Part shown: one piece after another, positions 26,085 to 33,863 of the stretch
Numbering within the stretch: position 1 is the first letter of the stretch
How the letters are laid out: each line of letters starts with the position of its first letter
NCBI GenBank assembly: GCA_040394195.1
Contig: JBEBSR010000005.1
Span: 15,188 to 79,187, forward strand
Length of the DNA stretch: 64,000 nt
Reading direction: 5' to 3'
Source of the DNA: Wohlfahrtiimonas larvae_A
GTDB lineage: Bacteria; Pseudomonadota; Gammaproteobacteria; Cardiobacteriales; Wohlfahrtiimonadaceae
The notes under the pieces: model-generated
What the model saw: only the letters and a program-made list of their open reading frames with translations
Told to the model about the DNA's origin: nothing
The model's database searches: none
Program-made: the position numbers and the translations under genes

Positions 26085-26102
26085 ATACCTAAAGGAAATG
26101 AA

Positions 26103-26666
26103 ATGGCAGCGTTAACACAATTGAAAACATTACAATCGAAAGAATCCATCGTCAGTGGCATTACGAATCGTGCGGATTTAATGGCAGCGCATGCTGCGGG
26201 TGCAACTTATGCAGGTTTTATTTTTGTGTTGACGTCGCCTTATGGCATTGCAATTGAGGATGCGAAAGAGATTGCCAAAGATTCACCTTTAAAGCACATT
26301 GGTATTTTTCAAAATTCAGATTTAGCCGATATTTTGTATGTGGTGAATGAGATCAAACTCAATGCAATTTTATTGAATGGTTGGGAAACCCAAGCTTTTA
26401 TCACTAAATTGCGTGAGCAATTGCCTGAATCCATTAAGATTATTAAAATTGCTCACTTGAAAGATGATGCGCCTAAAATGAATTATCAGCACGTGGATTT
26501 CTACTTATTGGGCGGTCATGTTGGTGAAATTCTAGAGCCAAACTGGACATTACTCAAAAATATAGATTTGAGTAATGTATTTCTATCGGGCAATTGGAAA
26601 GATAGTGCTTTATTGCCTAATATTCAATCTCGCCCATTAGGCATTGAGTTAAATTTTAAGATGTAA
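26103..26666 (+). CDS. Stand-alone TrpF-like protein lacking catalytic residues
   Basis: The 187-residue protein aligns with the PRAI half of E. coli TrpCF along its whole length (GITNRADLMAAHAAGATYAG, FVLTSP, HIGIFQNSDLADIL, QHVDFYLL). The key residues are changed: the general-base Cys of the CG(I/L)T motif is Ser18, the general-acid Asp of the YVLDN motif is Gly137, and the phosphate-binding AGGL and C-terminal DFNS motifs are degenerate (LSGNW, IELNF). It should not isomerise phosphoribosylanthranilate. The gene is intact, with an AAAGGA ribosome binding site, and lies alone behind a tyrosine-type attenuator. Its role is unknown; it may be a binding or regulatory protein. Confidence 0.8.
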   Translation: MAALTQLKTLQSKESIVSGITNRADLMAAHAAGATYAGFIFVLTSPYGIAIEDAKEIAKDSPLKHIGIFQNSDLADILYVVNEIKLNAILLNGWETQAFITKLREQLPESIKIIKIAHLKDDAPKMNYQHVDFYLLGGHVGEILEPNWTLLKNIDLSNVFLSGNWKDSALLPNIQSRPLGIELNFKM

Positions 26667-27330
26667 GCTGTAAAAAAGCATTTGTCCCATTAGAGCGAAT
26701 ATCAATGGGGAATACTTCGATGGGCGATTGAAAGATTGGCCCATCAATCACCAAAGTATGGAATTCGCCTGCTTCACCACAGGGATCAATGCCACGATCC
26801 TCTAGGTTTTGAATCATCTCTAATGTGAGTATTTTACCTAAATCTTCCGTTGTCATGCCCATTGTGAGATTGATAGATACAATCATGGCTTGAAAACCAC
26901 GATTCACAAATTCTTCAACAATTTCTCTGCGTGGGCGATTCCATAATGGCATGTATAAATCTAAATCTACTTTTTGCACGACTTGTTCATGCCATGAAGC
27001 ATGTTCTGGTACATCAATATCACCTGTGACTAGAAGCTCAGCACCTTTTGATTTTGCATCATTTAAAAGCTGTAGATAATTCACTTCGTAATCATCCCAA
27101 CTGGATTGTGCACTGAGAATAGGGAAGCCCAAGGAGTTTGCTTGTTTTTGTGTGATGGACATGGGTACACCATGGGAACGCGAATGATCACCTTCATCAG
27201 ATAACATCATGATTAAGCCAACACATTTACCCTGCTGCAAAGCATGATAGAGAGCCAAAGTGCTATCTTTACCGCCACTGAAAGATAAAATGAATTTAGG
27301 ATTGGAGTTTTCTGGCCATTGATTGAGCAT
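26656..27330 (-). CDS. Diphthine-ammonia-ligase-like ATP pyrophosphatase
   Basis: The 224-residue protein is an N-type ATP-PPase of the DPH6/MJ0570 family. It has a P-loop-like SGGKDST at about 15-21 and the family motifs ELLVTGDI, LYMPLWNR and GEAGEFHTLV. Eukaryotic and archaeal members amidate diphthine on EF2, which bacteria lack, so the bacterial substrate is unknown. AAGGA precedes the ATG. Its 3' end overlaps the trpF-like gene by 11 bases in convergent orientation with no terminator between them. Confidence 0.82.
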   Translation of the reverse strand: MLNQWPENSNPKFILSFSGGKDSTLALYHALQQGKCVGLIMMLSDEGDHSRSHGVPMSITQKQANSLGFPILSAQSSWDDYEVNYLQLLNDAKSKGAELLVTGDIDVPEHASWHEQVVQKVDLDLYMPLWNRPRREIVEEFVNRGFQAMIVSINLTMGMTTEDLGKILTLEMIQNLEDRGIDPCGEAGEFHTLVIDGPIFQSPIEVFPIDIRSNGTNAFLQLTS

Positions 27331-27430
27331 GGGAATCCTTATAAATGTTCAAAATTAAGCATATGAATCGTAAAATTTCCGCTATGATTAATATTAACAT
27401 TTGATAATGATTGTAATCAAAGGAGATATC

Positions 27431-28213
27431 ATGGATTTAGGGATTAAAGATCGCTGGGCGATTGTATGTGCAGGCAGTAAAGGTTTAGGAAAGGCTTGCG
27501 CGAAAGCTTTGGTGAGTGAAGGCGTGAATGTTGTGATTAATGGCCGTACTGAATCATCATTATTAGCAACACAGAAAGAGTTAGAAGCACTGCCAAATGC
27601 AGGCAAAGTTATTGTTGTAGCAGCAGATATTACAACGCCAGAAGGCCGAGCAAAGGTATTAGCAGCAGCGCCACAAATTGATATTTTAATCAATAATGCA
27701 GGTGGCCCACCACCAGGAAACTACTTAGATTGGACAACGGAAGATTGGATGAAAGCATTGAATAATAATATGCTGACAGCCATTGAATTAATCAAAGCAG
27801 TGACGCCAAAAATGCAAGCACAGAAATTTGGTCGCATTGTGAACATTACATCAAGCGCTGTTAAAGCGCCGATTGCTGTTTTAGGTTTATCCAATGGTGC
27901 GCGTGCAGGTTTGACTGGCTTTGTTGCTGGTGTTGCACGTACTACTGTGCATGATAATGTGACAATCAATAGCATTTTGCCAGGCGCATTTGCAACAGAT
28001 CGTTTATTGCAAACAATCGCAGCAGAAGCAGATAAAAATGGCATTTCACAAGATGCAGCAGTGGATGCACGTATGCAGAAGATTCCTGCTAAGCGTTTTG
28101 GTCAGCCTGATGAATTTGGGGCAATGTGTGCTTATTTATGTAGTGCGCAAGCAGCTTACATTACTGGACAAAATTTTTTAATCGATGGTGGTGCATATCC
28201 AGGTACTTTCTAA
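27431..28213 (+). CDS. Atypical short-chain dehydrogenase/reductase without YxxxK
   Basis: The 260-residue SDR has a Rossmann NAD(P) motif near the N-terminus (CAGSKGLGKA), the NNAG motif (ILINNAGGPPPG) and the ITSS serine of the usual catalytic set. Where classical SDRs have YxxxK it reads SNGAR (LGLSNGARAGLTGF), so both the catalytic Tyr and Lys are replaced. The C-terminal FLIDGGAYPGTF resembles FabG-type proteins. The ATG at 27431 is preferred because AAAGGAG lies just upstream. Substrate unknown; it appears monocistronic. Confidence 0.8.
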   Translation: MDLGIKDRWAIVCAGSKGLGKACAKALVSEGVNVVINGRTESSLLATQKELEALPNAGKVIVVAADITTPEGRAKVLAAAPQIDILINNAGGPPPGNYLDWTTEDWMKALNNNMLTAIELIKAVTPKMQAQKFGRIVNITSSAVKAPIAVLGLSNGARAGLTGFVAGVARTTVHDNVTINSILPGAFATDRLLQTIAAEADKNGISQDAAVDARMQKIPAKRFGQPDEFGAMCAYLCSAQAAYITGQNFLIDGGAYPGTF

Positions 28214-28263
28214 TATGATGGTATTGCTGTGATAGCAAAAATAAATAATAAGTAAAAATTGTG

Positions 28264-28300
28264 CAGGGTAGCTCAATATAAACATTTTTGTACTACCCTG
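28264..28300 (+). repeat. Inverted repeat in the mscL leader
   Basis: CAGGGTAG at 28264-28271 pairs with CTACCCTG at 28293-28300 across a 21-base loop, 40 bases before the mscL ATG. There is no T run directly after the stem. It could end the upstream SDR transcript weakly or shape the mscL leader. Confidence 0.5.
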
Positions 28301-28339
28301 ATTACTCTTCAATTTTATAACCATATAAGTGAGATAACT

Positions 28340-28768
28340 ATGTTACAAGAATTTAAAAAATTTTTATTGCGCGGTAATATTCTTGATTTGTCAGTGGGTG
28401 TTGTGATCGGTACAGCATTTACAGCAATCGTTAATAAAATTGTAGAGGGTTTATTAACTCCAATCATTAGCTTGATTTTTGTATTAACAACAGGCAGTAA
28501 ATCTGCAGATGACGCATTAGGTAACATGGTTTTCCAAGTGAAAGGTGTAACTTTCAACGTGGGTTCTGTATTGAGTGCTTTAATCACATTCTTAATCACA
28601 GCAATGGTATTGTTTTTGATTATGAAAACTGTGAACAAAGTGGTGGCGGCAACTCAGCGTGCAGAGAAAGAAGCGGCAGAGGCAGCGCCTGCTGAGCCAG
28701 CAGCACTAACTTCTGAAGACTACTTGAAAGAAATTCGTGATTTATTGGCTAAACAAGCTGAAAAATAA
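28340..28768 (+). CDS. mscL: Large-conductance mechanosensitive channel
   Basis: The 142-residue protein is a homopentameric inner-membrane channel that opens under hypo-osmotic stress. The N-terminal MLQEFKKFLLRGNILDLSVG with TM1 (VVIGTAFTAIVNKIV), TM2 at about 80-105 and an acidic/Ala-rich C-terminal helix (EEIRDLL-type ending) are standard. The ATG at 28340 fits the conserved MscL start; an upstream in-frame ATG would add 27 unrelated residues. Confidence 0.95.
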   Translation: MLQEFKKFLLRGNILDLSVGVVIGTAFTAIVNKIVEGLLTPIISLIFVLTTGSKSADDALGNMVFQVKGVTFNVGSVLSALITFLITAMVLFLIMKTVNKVVAATQRAEKEAAEAAPAEPAALTSEDYLKEIRDLLAKQAEK

Positions 28769-29271
28769 TTATATTTTGCATGTTATATGTGGCTTATCCT
28801 AAAATAAGTCGACAGATTTATTGCACCCTATGAATTTCATTGGGTGTTTTATAATTCAGCGATAAATGTGAAAAGTATACAGCAGGGTTGAAAGCGCGAT
28901 TAGTTAATTTAGAATAATAAGCATTATTTATCAGTACAAAACTATAATATTAACTGGTAGATAATTTGAGCGATATCTTAATAGTAATCTATTTTATTAA
29001 TTTTAATAGAAGTGATAGTATTAAAAGACTATTCAAGACCAATAAGGAGTATTTTGATAAAGCTATTCTACTAAGGATAAAGGCCTCGTGATATCTAATT
29101 ATAATTGGTGATGTTTCTTTGATTATATTGGTTATTACATTACAACATACACTGTTTGCTTTTTTCTTATTGGAATTCAATTTTTAGACAATAGAATTAT
29201 TCTGTTTCATGCTTATGTGACATTACTCAATTAATATTATTGACATTATATTTAATAAGTAGGGGTACAAA
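28769..29271. other. 503-base AT-rich gap between mscL and the decarboxylase gene
   Basis: The first 80 bases hold the mscL terminator. The rest is strongly AT-rich with only short frames that lack ribosome binding sites and recognisable products. The end carries AGGGG about eight bases before the decarboxylase ATG. TTGACA at 29240-29245 could be a -35 element, but I see no well-spaced -10. No tRNA, small RNA or mobile element is recognisable. Confidence 0.6.
28824..28850 (+). terminator. mscL terminator
   Basis: CACCCTATGAA (28824-28834) pairs with TTCATTGGGTG (28836-28846), one mismatch, and TTTT follows. It shares the 15-base core ATGAATTTCATTGGG with the terminator at 33834-33860 on the far side of the decarboxylase/exchanger genes. 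Confidence 0.8.
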
Positions 29272-30633
29272 ATGGATAAGAAACAAGAGTTACTTAATGG
29301 CTGTCCTCATGAAGTACAAAGTGGATGGATGACGCGCTCCAGTAAAGTATTAGCAGCCTTTCATGAAAAAATTCATAGTGCAGAACGAAAAGAATACGCA
29401 CCAAGTGTGCAAAAATTAGCAGATTTTATTGAAGATAATCCTGTTATCAAGTATCTCGTAGAAGATGCTTGTAATAAAAATAAAAATCTAGTCGAAGCTT
29501 GTGAAAATGAGCAAGATAACCCTGATCATATTATGATCCCTAGAATTAAAGATACGGAAACGTTTTTACATGGCTTTAATACCATTTTAAAACAAGCACC
29601 TCAGTTTGTAGATAATGAATTGGTTGGTTTACCTTATTCAGCTTGGGTTGTTGGCTTGGATCCAACTTTAAGTGGAGTTGCACTTTTCAGTTTGCCAATG
29701 TTTAACGAAGCTATGAAAGAAATTCTACATGAATGGTTCTTATTCTTAGATCATGCAGAATCAGGTACAGAGTTATTTGGTAAAGAAGGTGAGCAATGGT
29801 TGTCAGATAAAGCGAAAGCTCAATATCAATTTGATGATTGGGCGAAAGATTCAGAAACATTACCATACTGGAAATCTTGGAACTCATTTTTTACTCGACA
29901 ATTTAAAGATAAAGCAAAGCAAAGGCCAATTGCTGGTCCAGAATCAAACCAAACTGTTATTTCTCCGAACGATGGTTCAGTTTTCAGATGGCAAGATAAT
30001 GTATTAGAAACCGATGTATTTTGGTTTAAAGATATGCGTTATTCTATCTCAGATATCTTGAACTCTTCAGATAAAGAGCAGCAAGCTTTGATTGATCAAT
30101 ACGATCTTGTGAATATGTTTAAAGACGGAACCATTTTCCAAACGTACCTAAACCCTTATAACTTCCATAGATGGTGGGTGCCTGTTAATGGTGACGTATT
30201 ATTCGACCCAATTGTTATTCCAGGTGATTATTTTAACAAAGTGGTAATTCCTGATTTTGCAGGTGCAACAACAGCATCATTGCCATACTCAATCCAAGTT
30301 AATGCTCGTGGTTTAATTGTATTTAAAACTGAAGATTACGGTTATGTTTGTTGTTTACCATTAGGAATGGGTGAGGTTTCAACCATTTCATTTGATGAAA
30401 AAATGAAAAAAGGTGCGTCTGTTCTGAAAGGTGAAGAGATGGGTACATTTAATTATGGTGGATCTTCTTTTGTGATGATTTACCAAAAAATACCAAACAA
30501 AAAGCTCGTTTTCATCGATGCAGCAGGCAATTTGATTCCTAAAGAACCAATTCTACCTGAAGGTAGTGCAAGTGTCGGTGGTATTACAATCAATATTGGT
30601 GCACAAATTGGTAAGTGGATTGATGTTATTTAA
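29272..30633 (+). CDS. Phosphatidylserine-decarboxylase-family enzyme, PsiD-like amino acid decarboxylase candidate
   Basis: The 453-residue protein has an N-terminal PSDC-type domain (about 1-190) and a PSD catalytic domain (about 205-453). The PSD charge-relay residues are present: Asp234 in SPNDGSVF and His299 in NPYNFHRWWVP. The self-cleavage site is GGSS at 396-399, which would give a pyruvoyl group on Ser398; true PSD has LGST. This layout matches PsiD-like, soluble, PLP-independent amino acid decarboxylases more than membrane PSD. No transmembrane anchor is seen. Two amino acid exchangers follow directly, which supports an amino acid substrate. The substrate is not known; aromatic amino acids are the leading guess. 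Confidence 0.8.
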   Translation: MDKKQELLNGCPHEVQSGWMTRSSKVLAAFHEKIHSAERKEYAPSVQKLADFIEDNPVIKYLVEDACNKNKNLVEACENEQDNPDHIMIPRIKDTETFLHGFNTILKQAPQFVDNELVGLPYSAWVVGLDPTLSGVALFSLPMFNEAMKEILHEWFLFLDHAESGTELFGKEGEQWLSDKAKAQYQFDDWAKDSETLPYWKSWNSFFTRQFKDKAKQRPIAGPESNQTVISPNDGSVFRWQDNVLETDVFWFKDMRYSISDILNSSDKEQQALIDQYDLVNMFKDGTIFQTYLNPYNFHRWWVPVNGDVLFDPIVIPGDYFNKVVIPDFAGATTASLPYSIQVNARGLIVFKTEDYGYVCCLPLGMGEVSTISFDEKMKKGASVLKGEEMGTFNYGGSSFVMIYQKIPNKKLVFIDAAGNLIPKEPILPEGSASVGGITINIGAQIGKWIDVI

Positions 30634-30692
30634 TATATTAATTTATATGTTAAAAATCTGTCTAAATACGATTAGATAATTCAATAATGTTA

Positions 30693-30720
30693 ATCGCTAT
30701 TTTTTTCGGGAAATAGTGAT
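30693..30720 (+). repeat. Hairpin between the decarboxylase and first exchanger genes
   Basis: ATCGCTATTT at 30693-30702 pairs with AAATAGTGAT at 30711-30720 (one G-T pair) around TTTTTCGG. No T run follows, so partial termination or RNA processing is more likely than full termination. Confidence 0.5.
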
Positions 30721-30787
30721 TATAAAAGTATGATGAATGTGGTTGATATCTATCTGTTAATTATAATTTCAAAGAAAGGTCAATTAT

Positions 30788-32263
30788 ATGAGCACTCAAA
30801 ATCAAACTAGTAGTGGCCAAGTATCTACAGATAGTGGTGGAGCTAAACTTGGTCTTCTCGCCTTAATAGCAATTGTTGTCGGTTCAATGCTAGGTGGTGG
30901 TGTTTTTAGTTTGCCACAAAATACAGCTGCAAGTTCCGGCGTAGGTCCAGTTCTTATTGCATGGGTGATTGCAGGGATAGGCGTTTATTTTATTGCCAAC
31001 TCATTTCGTATTCTTTCTGATATACGACCAGATTTACAAGCTGGTGTTTACATGTATGCACAAGAAGGATTTGGTTCTTTCATAGGTTTTAATGTTGCGT
31101 GGGGCTACTGGTTGATGACAGCTTTCGGGAATGTTGCATTTGCTGTTATTTTAATGGATGCATTCGATGAGTTTTTTCCTGGCGTATTTACCAATGGTAA
31201 TAATTTAAATTCAATCATTTGTGGTTCTATTTTAATCTGGGGTTACAATTTTCTAGTTCTATCAGGAACAAAAGTTGCAGGATTTATTAATACATTAGGT
31301 ACGATTGCTAAACTTGTTCCTCTTGTATTATTTGTATTGATTTTGGGTGTGCTAATTGACTATTCGCAGCTATTTAGCAACTTCTGGGGTATGGATCCAC
31401 AGATTGTGACAGAGGTAGGGGGTAAGTCAGAATCCGTTTCTTTATTGTCACAAATTTTATCGCCTATGACTGTAACACTTTGGGCATTCATTGGTGTTGA
31501 AGGTGCTGTTGTGCTTTCTGGCCGTGCTAAGAATAAAAAAGATGTTGGTAAAGCAACACTTTTAGGCTTTATCGTTGCATTAGTGATTTACATTTTGCTT
31601 TCAGTTTTACCTTTTGGTGTTATGCCACAAACTGAGTTAGCAAAGGTTGCAAACCCTTCAACAGCAGGTGTTTTACAGAAAGTTGTTGGCGATTGGGGTA
31701 AATGGTTGATGAGTGTTGGTCTGATCATCTCTGTTCTTGCTGGCTGGTTAGCTTGGACGATGGTCTGTGCTGAAATTCCAATGGTTGCAGGGGAAAAAGG
31801 CGCATTTCCAAAAGCATTTGCTAAAACTAATAAGAATCAATCAGCAAGCGTTTCACTTTGGATTAGTAGTGCTGTAATGCAGGCTGCAATGTTGTTGGTG
31901 TATTTCTCTAATAATGCATGGAACACAATGTACAATATTAGTGCATTGATGGTAGTACCTGCATATATTACGACTACGCTCTATATTTCTAAGTTATGTT
32001 TGACAAATGAATACAGCAAATATGCTAAAACTGGTAAAGCACTGGCTGTTATTGGTGGGATTCTTGGTGCATTCTTCTGTCTATTTATCTTATATGCAAG
32101 TGAAATACAATATGTGGTGTTAATTCCATTGCTTTTAACTGTTGGTCTACCAGTATTCATTTGGGCACAAAAAGAAAAAAAAGATAATGGTCCTATCTTT
32201 GAAAAGTTTGAATATAGTGTGTGCATCATACATGATAATGGTCACCCTATTTTCTTAATATAA
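30788..32263 (+). CDS. APC-family amino acid exchanger (ArcD/APA-type), copy 1
   Basis: The 491-residue protein has about 12 transmembrane helices and the basic amino acid/polyamine antiporter signature at the first helix, GSMLGGGVFSLP. FRILSDIRPDLQAGVYMYA and SGTKVAGFINTLGTIAKLVP match ArcD-like exchangers. Such proteins swap an amino acid for its decarboxylation or deamination product. It lies 154 bases after the PSD-like decarboxylase and 36 bases before a close paralogue. AAAGG precedes the ATG. The C-terminal 20 or so residues overlap a strong hairpin. Substrates are inferred, not shown. Confidence 0.85.
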   Translation: MSTQNQTSSGQVSTDSGGAKLGLLALIAIVVGSMLGGGVFSLPQNTAASSGVGPVLIAWVIAGIGVYFIANSFRILSDIRPDLQAGVYMYAQEGFGSFIGFNVAWGYWLMTAFGNVAFAVILMDAFDEFFPGVFTNGNNLNSIICGSILIWGYNFLVLSGTKVAGFINTLGTIAKLVPLVLFVLILGVLIDYSQLFSNFWGMDPQIVTEVGGKSESVSLLSQILSPMTVTLWAFIGVEGAVVLSGRAKNKKDVGKATLLGFIVALVIYILLSVLPFGVMPQTELAKVANPSTAGVLQKVVGDWGKWLMSVGLIISVLAGWLAWTMVCAEIPMVAGEKGAFPKAFAKTNKNQSASVSLWISSAVMQAAMLLVYFSNNAWNTMYNISALMVVPAYITTTLYISKLCLTNEYSKYAKTGKALAVIGGILGAFFCLFILYASEIQYVVLIPLLLTVGLPVFIWAQKEKKDNGPIFEKFEYSVCIIHDNGHPIFLI

Positions 32264-32274
32264 AATAGGGTGAC
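32241..32274 (+). repeat. 13-bp perfect hairpin spanning the stop of exchanger 1
   Basis: GTCACCCTATTTT at 32241-32253 is perfectly complementary to AAAATAGGGTGAC at 32262-32274, with an eight-base loop that includes the stop region of the first exchanger. No T run follows. It separates two co-oriented transporter genes and may stabilise or partly terminate the upstream mRNA. Confidence 0.8.
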
Positions 32275-32298
32275 TTGATAATAAGGAATAAATTTTTT

Positions 32299-33747
32299 AT
32301 GAGTAGCAATAAAGATAACGCTCAAAAACTAGGATTGATTGCATTAATTGCTATTGTTGTTAGTTCTATGATTGGTGGCGGGGTAGATAGCTTACCTAAA
32401 AGTATGGCACTTCAATCAGCACTAGGCCCTGTAATTTTAGCATGGCTTATTGGGGGTTTTGGAATGTTCTTTATAGCTAATACATTTAGGATTTTATCTG
32501 ATATTAGACCTGATTTACAATCAGGTGTTTATATGTATTCACGCGAAGGATTTGGTGCATTTATAGGGTTTATTGTCGCTTGGGGCTATTGGCTAATGAC
32601 AATATTTGGCAATGTTGCTTTTGCTGTAATGGTTATGGATTCTTTGAATTATTTTTTCCCTGGAAATTTTACAGGTGGGAATAATATTACTTCAATTATT
32701 TGCGCTTCCATATTAATTTGGGGATTTAATTTTCTTGTTTTATCTGGTACTAAAAATGCAAGTATTTTAAATACAATTGGAACTATTGGTAAATTAATTC
32801 CTCTCATTATTTTTGTTGTATGTGTTGGGTATTTTATAACTAAACATCAATTATTTAGTAATATTTGGGGTGTTGAAAAGATTGATAATGTTAAACCGCT
32901 AGGATCAATAATAGAGCAAATTATCGCCCCCATGAGTGTTGTGTTGTGGAGCTTTATTGGTATAGAAGGAGCTGTTGCTCTTTCTGATAGGGCAAAAAAT
33001 AAAAAAGATATCGGTAAGGCAACAATGATTGGCTTTGTTATATCTCTTTTCATTTGTATATTAATATCCATTTTACCTTTTGGAATTATGTCACAACATG
33101 AATTAAGCCAAATACCTACCCCATCAACAGCGGGTGTTTTAGGCATAGCGGTTGGGAGTTTAGGAAAAGATATTATGAATATAGGTGTCTTGGTATCTGT
33201 CCTTGTTGGTTGGCTTGCTTGGACGATGCTTTGTGCTGAAATTCCTATGGTAGCATCCCAAAATGGTACTTTTCCAAAATTTTTTCAAAAGAGAAATTAT
33301 AAAGGAGCTGCTTCAGCATCACTTTGGTCTAGTAGTATAATTATGCAATTAGTTGTTTTTTTAGTTTATTTTTCAAATAATGCATGGAGAACTATGCTTG
33401 ATATTTCTGCCGTAACTGTTTTACCTGCATATATTGGTTCAACAGCATTTTTATTTAAAATATGTCTAAATAATAGTTATGAGCAATATGCAAAAAAAGG
33501 AAAAATATTTGCAATGATTAGCTCTGTAATTGGAATTATTTTTTGTTGTTTTATGATTTATGCAAGTGGGATTAAGAACGTATTGATGGTTCCTTTAATT
33601 CTTTCTCTAGGAATCCCTGTCTATCTGTGGGCTGTTAAAGAAAATTCTATAAATAATACTATTTCATTATCAAGAACAGAAAAAAACTATATGGCAATAT
33701 TACTTTCTTTAATGATTATATTTTCAGCAATATATTTATTTTTTTAA
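32299..33747 (+). CDS. APC-family amino acid exchanger (ArcD/APA-type), copy 2
   Basis: This 482-residue protein is a clear paralogue of the preceding exchanger (for example FRILSDIRPDLQSGVYMY and GYWLMTIFGNVAFAVMVMD), so the pair arose by tandem duplication. The helix-1 motif reads GGGVDSLP where copy 1 has GGGVFSLP, placing an acidic residue in the substrate region. The ATG at 32299 is preferred to an upstream TTG. AAGGA lies 11 bases before it, a rather long spacing. The gene is more AT-rich than copy 1. The two may handle different amino acid/amine pairs. Confidence 0.83.
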   Translation: MSSNKDNAQKLGLIALIAIVVSSMIGGGVDSLPKSMALQSALGPVILAWLIGGFGMFFIANTFRILSDIRPDLQSGVYMYSREGFGAFIGFIVAWGYWLMTIFGNVAFAVMVMDSLNYFFPGNFTGGNNITSIICASILIWGFNFLVLSGTKNASILNTIGTIGKLIPLIIFVVCVGYFITKHQLFSNIWGVEKIDNVKPLGSIIEQIIAPMSVVLWSFIGIEGAVALSDRAKNKKDIGKATMIGFVISLFICILISILPFGIMSQHELSQIPTPSTAGVLGIAVGSLGKDIMNIGVLVSVLVGWLAWTMLCAEIPMVASQNGTFPKFFQKRNYKGAASASLWSSSIIMQLVVFLVYFSNNAWRTMLDISAVTVLPAYIGSTAFLFKICLNNSYEQYAKKGKIFAMISSVIGIIFCCFMIYASGIKNVLMVPLILSLGIPVYLWAVKENSINNTISLSRTEKNYMAILLSLMIIFSAIYLFF

Positions 33748-33833
33748 TCTAGAAGATTTTCATTATACAGCTGATGATTATACAACATAATTTTGTTAGT
33801 TATTTTTGGTGGCATTATGATTGAATTATAAGA

Positions 33834-33860
33834 TGCCCAATGAATTTCATTGGGCATTTT
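33834..33860. terminator. Terminator between exchanger 2 and convergent fumarase
   Basis: TGCCCAATGA (33834-33843) pairs perfectly with TCATTGGGCA (33847-33856), and TTTT follows on the plus strand. It lies just past the fumarase stop on the other strand and can serve both genes. Its core matches the mscL terminator at 28824-28850. Confidence 0.85.
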
Positions 33861-33863
33861 AAT

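Noticed and set aside
27393..27411. Fur-box-like sequence before the SDR gene
   Set aside because: Only about 13 of 19 positions match the Fur consensus and the right half-site is lost.
28989..29180. 63-codon minus-strand frame in the mscL-decarboxylase gap
   Set aside because: AT-rich, Ile/Leu/Lys-dominated product, no ribosome binding site and no recognisable motif.
29272..30633. Ordinary membrane phosphatidylserine decarboxylase
   Set aside because: The N-terminal PSDC-type domain, GGSS site, lack of a membrane anchor and the exchanger neighbours fit the PsiD-like branch better. The family itself is not in doubt.
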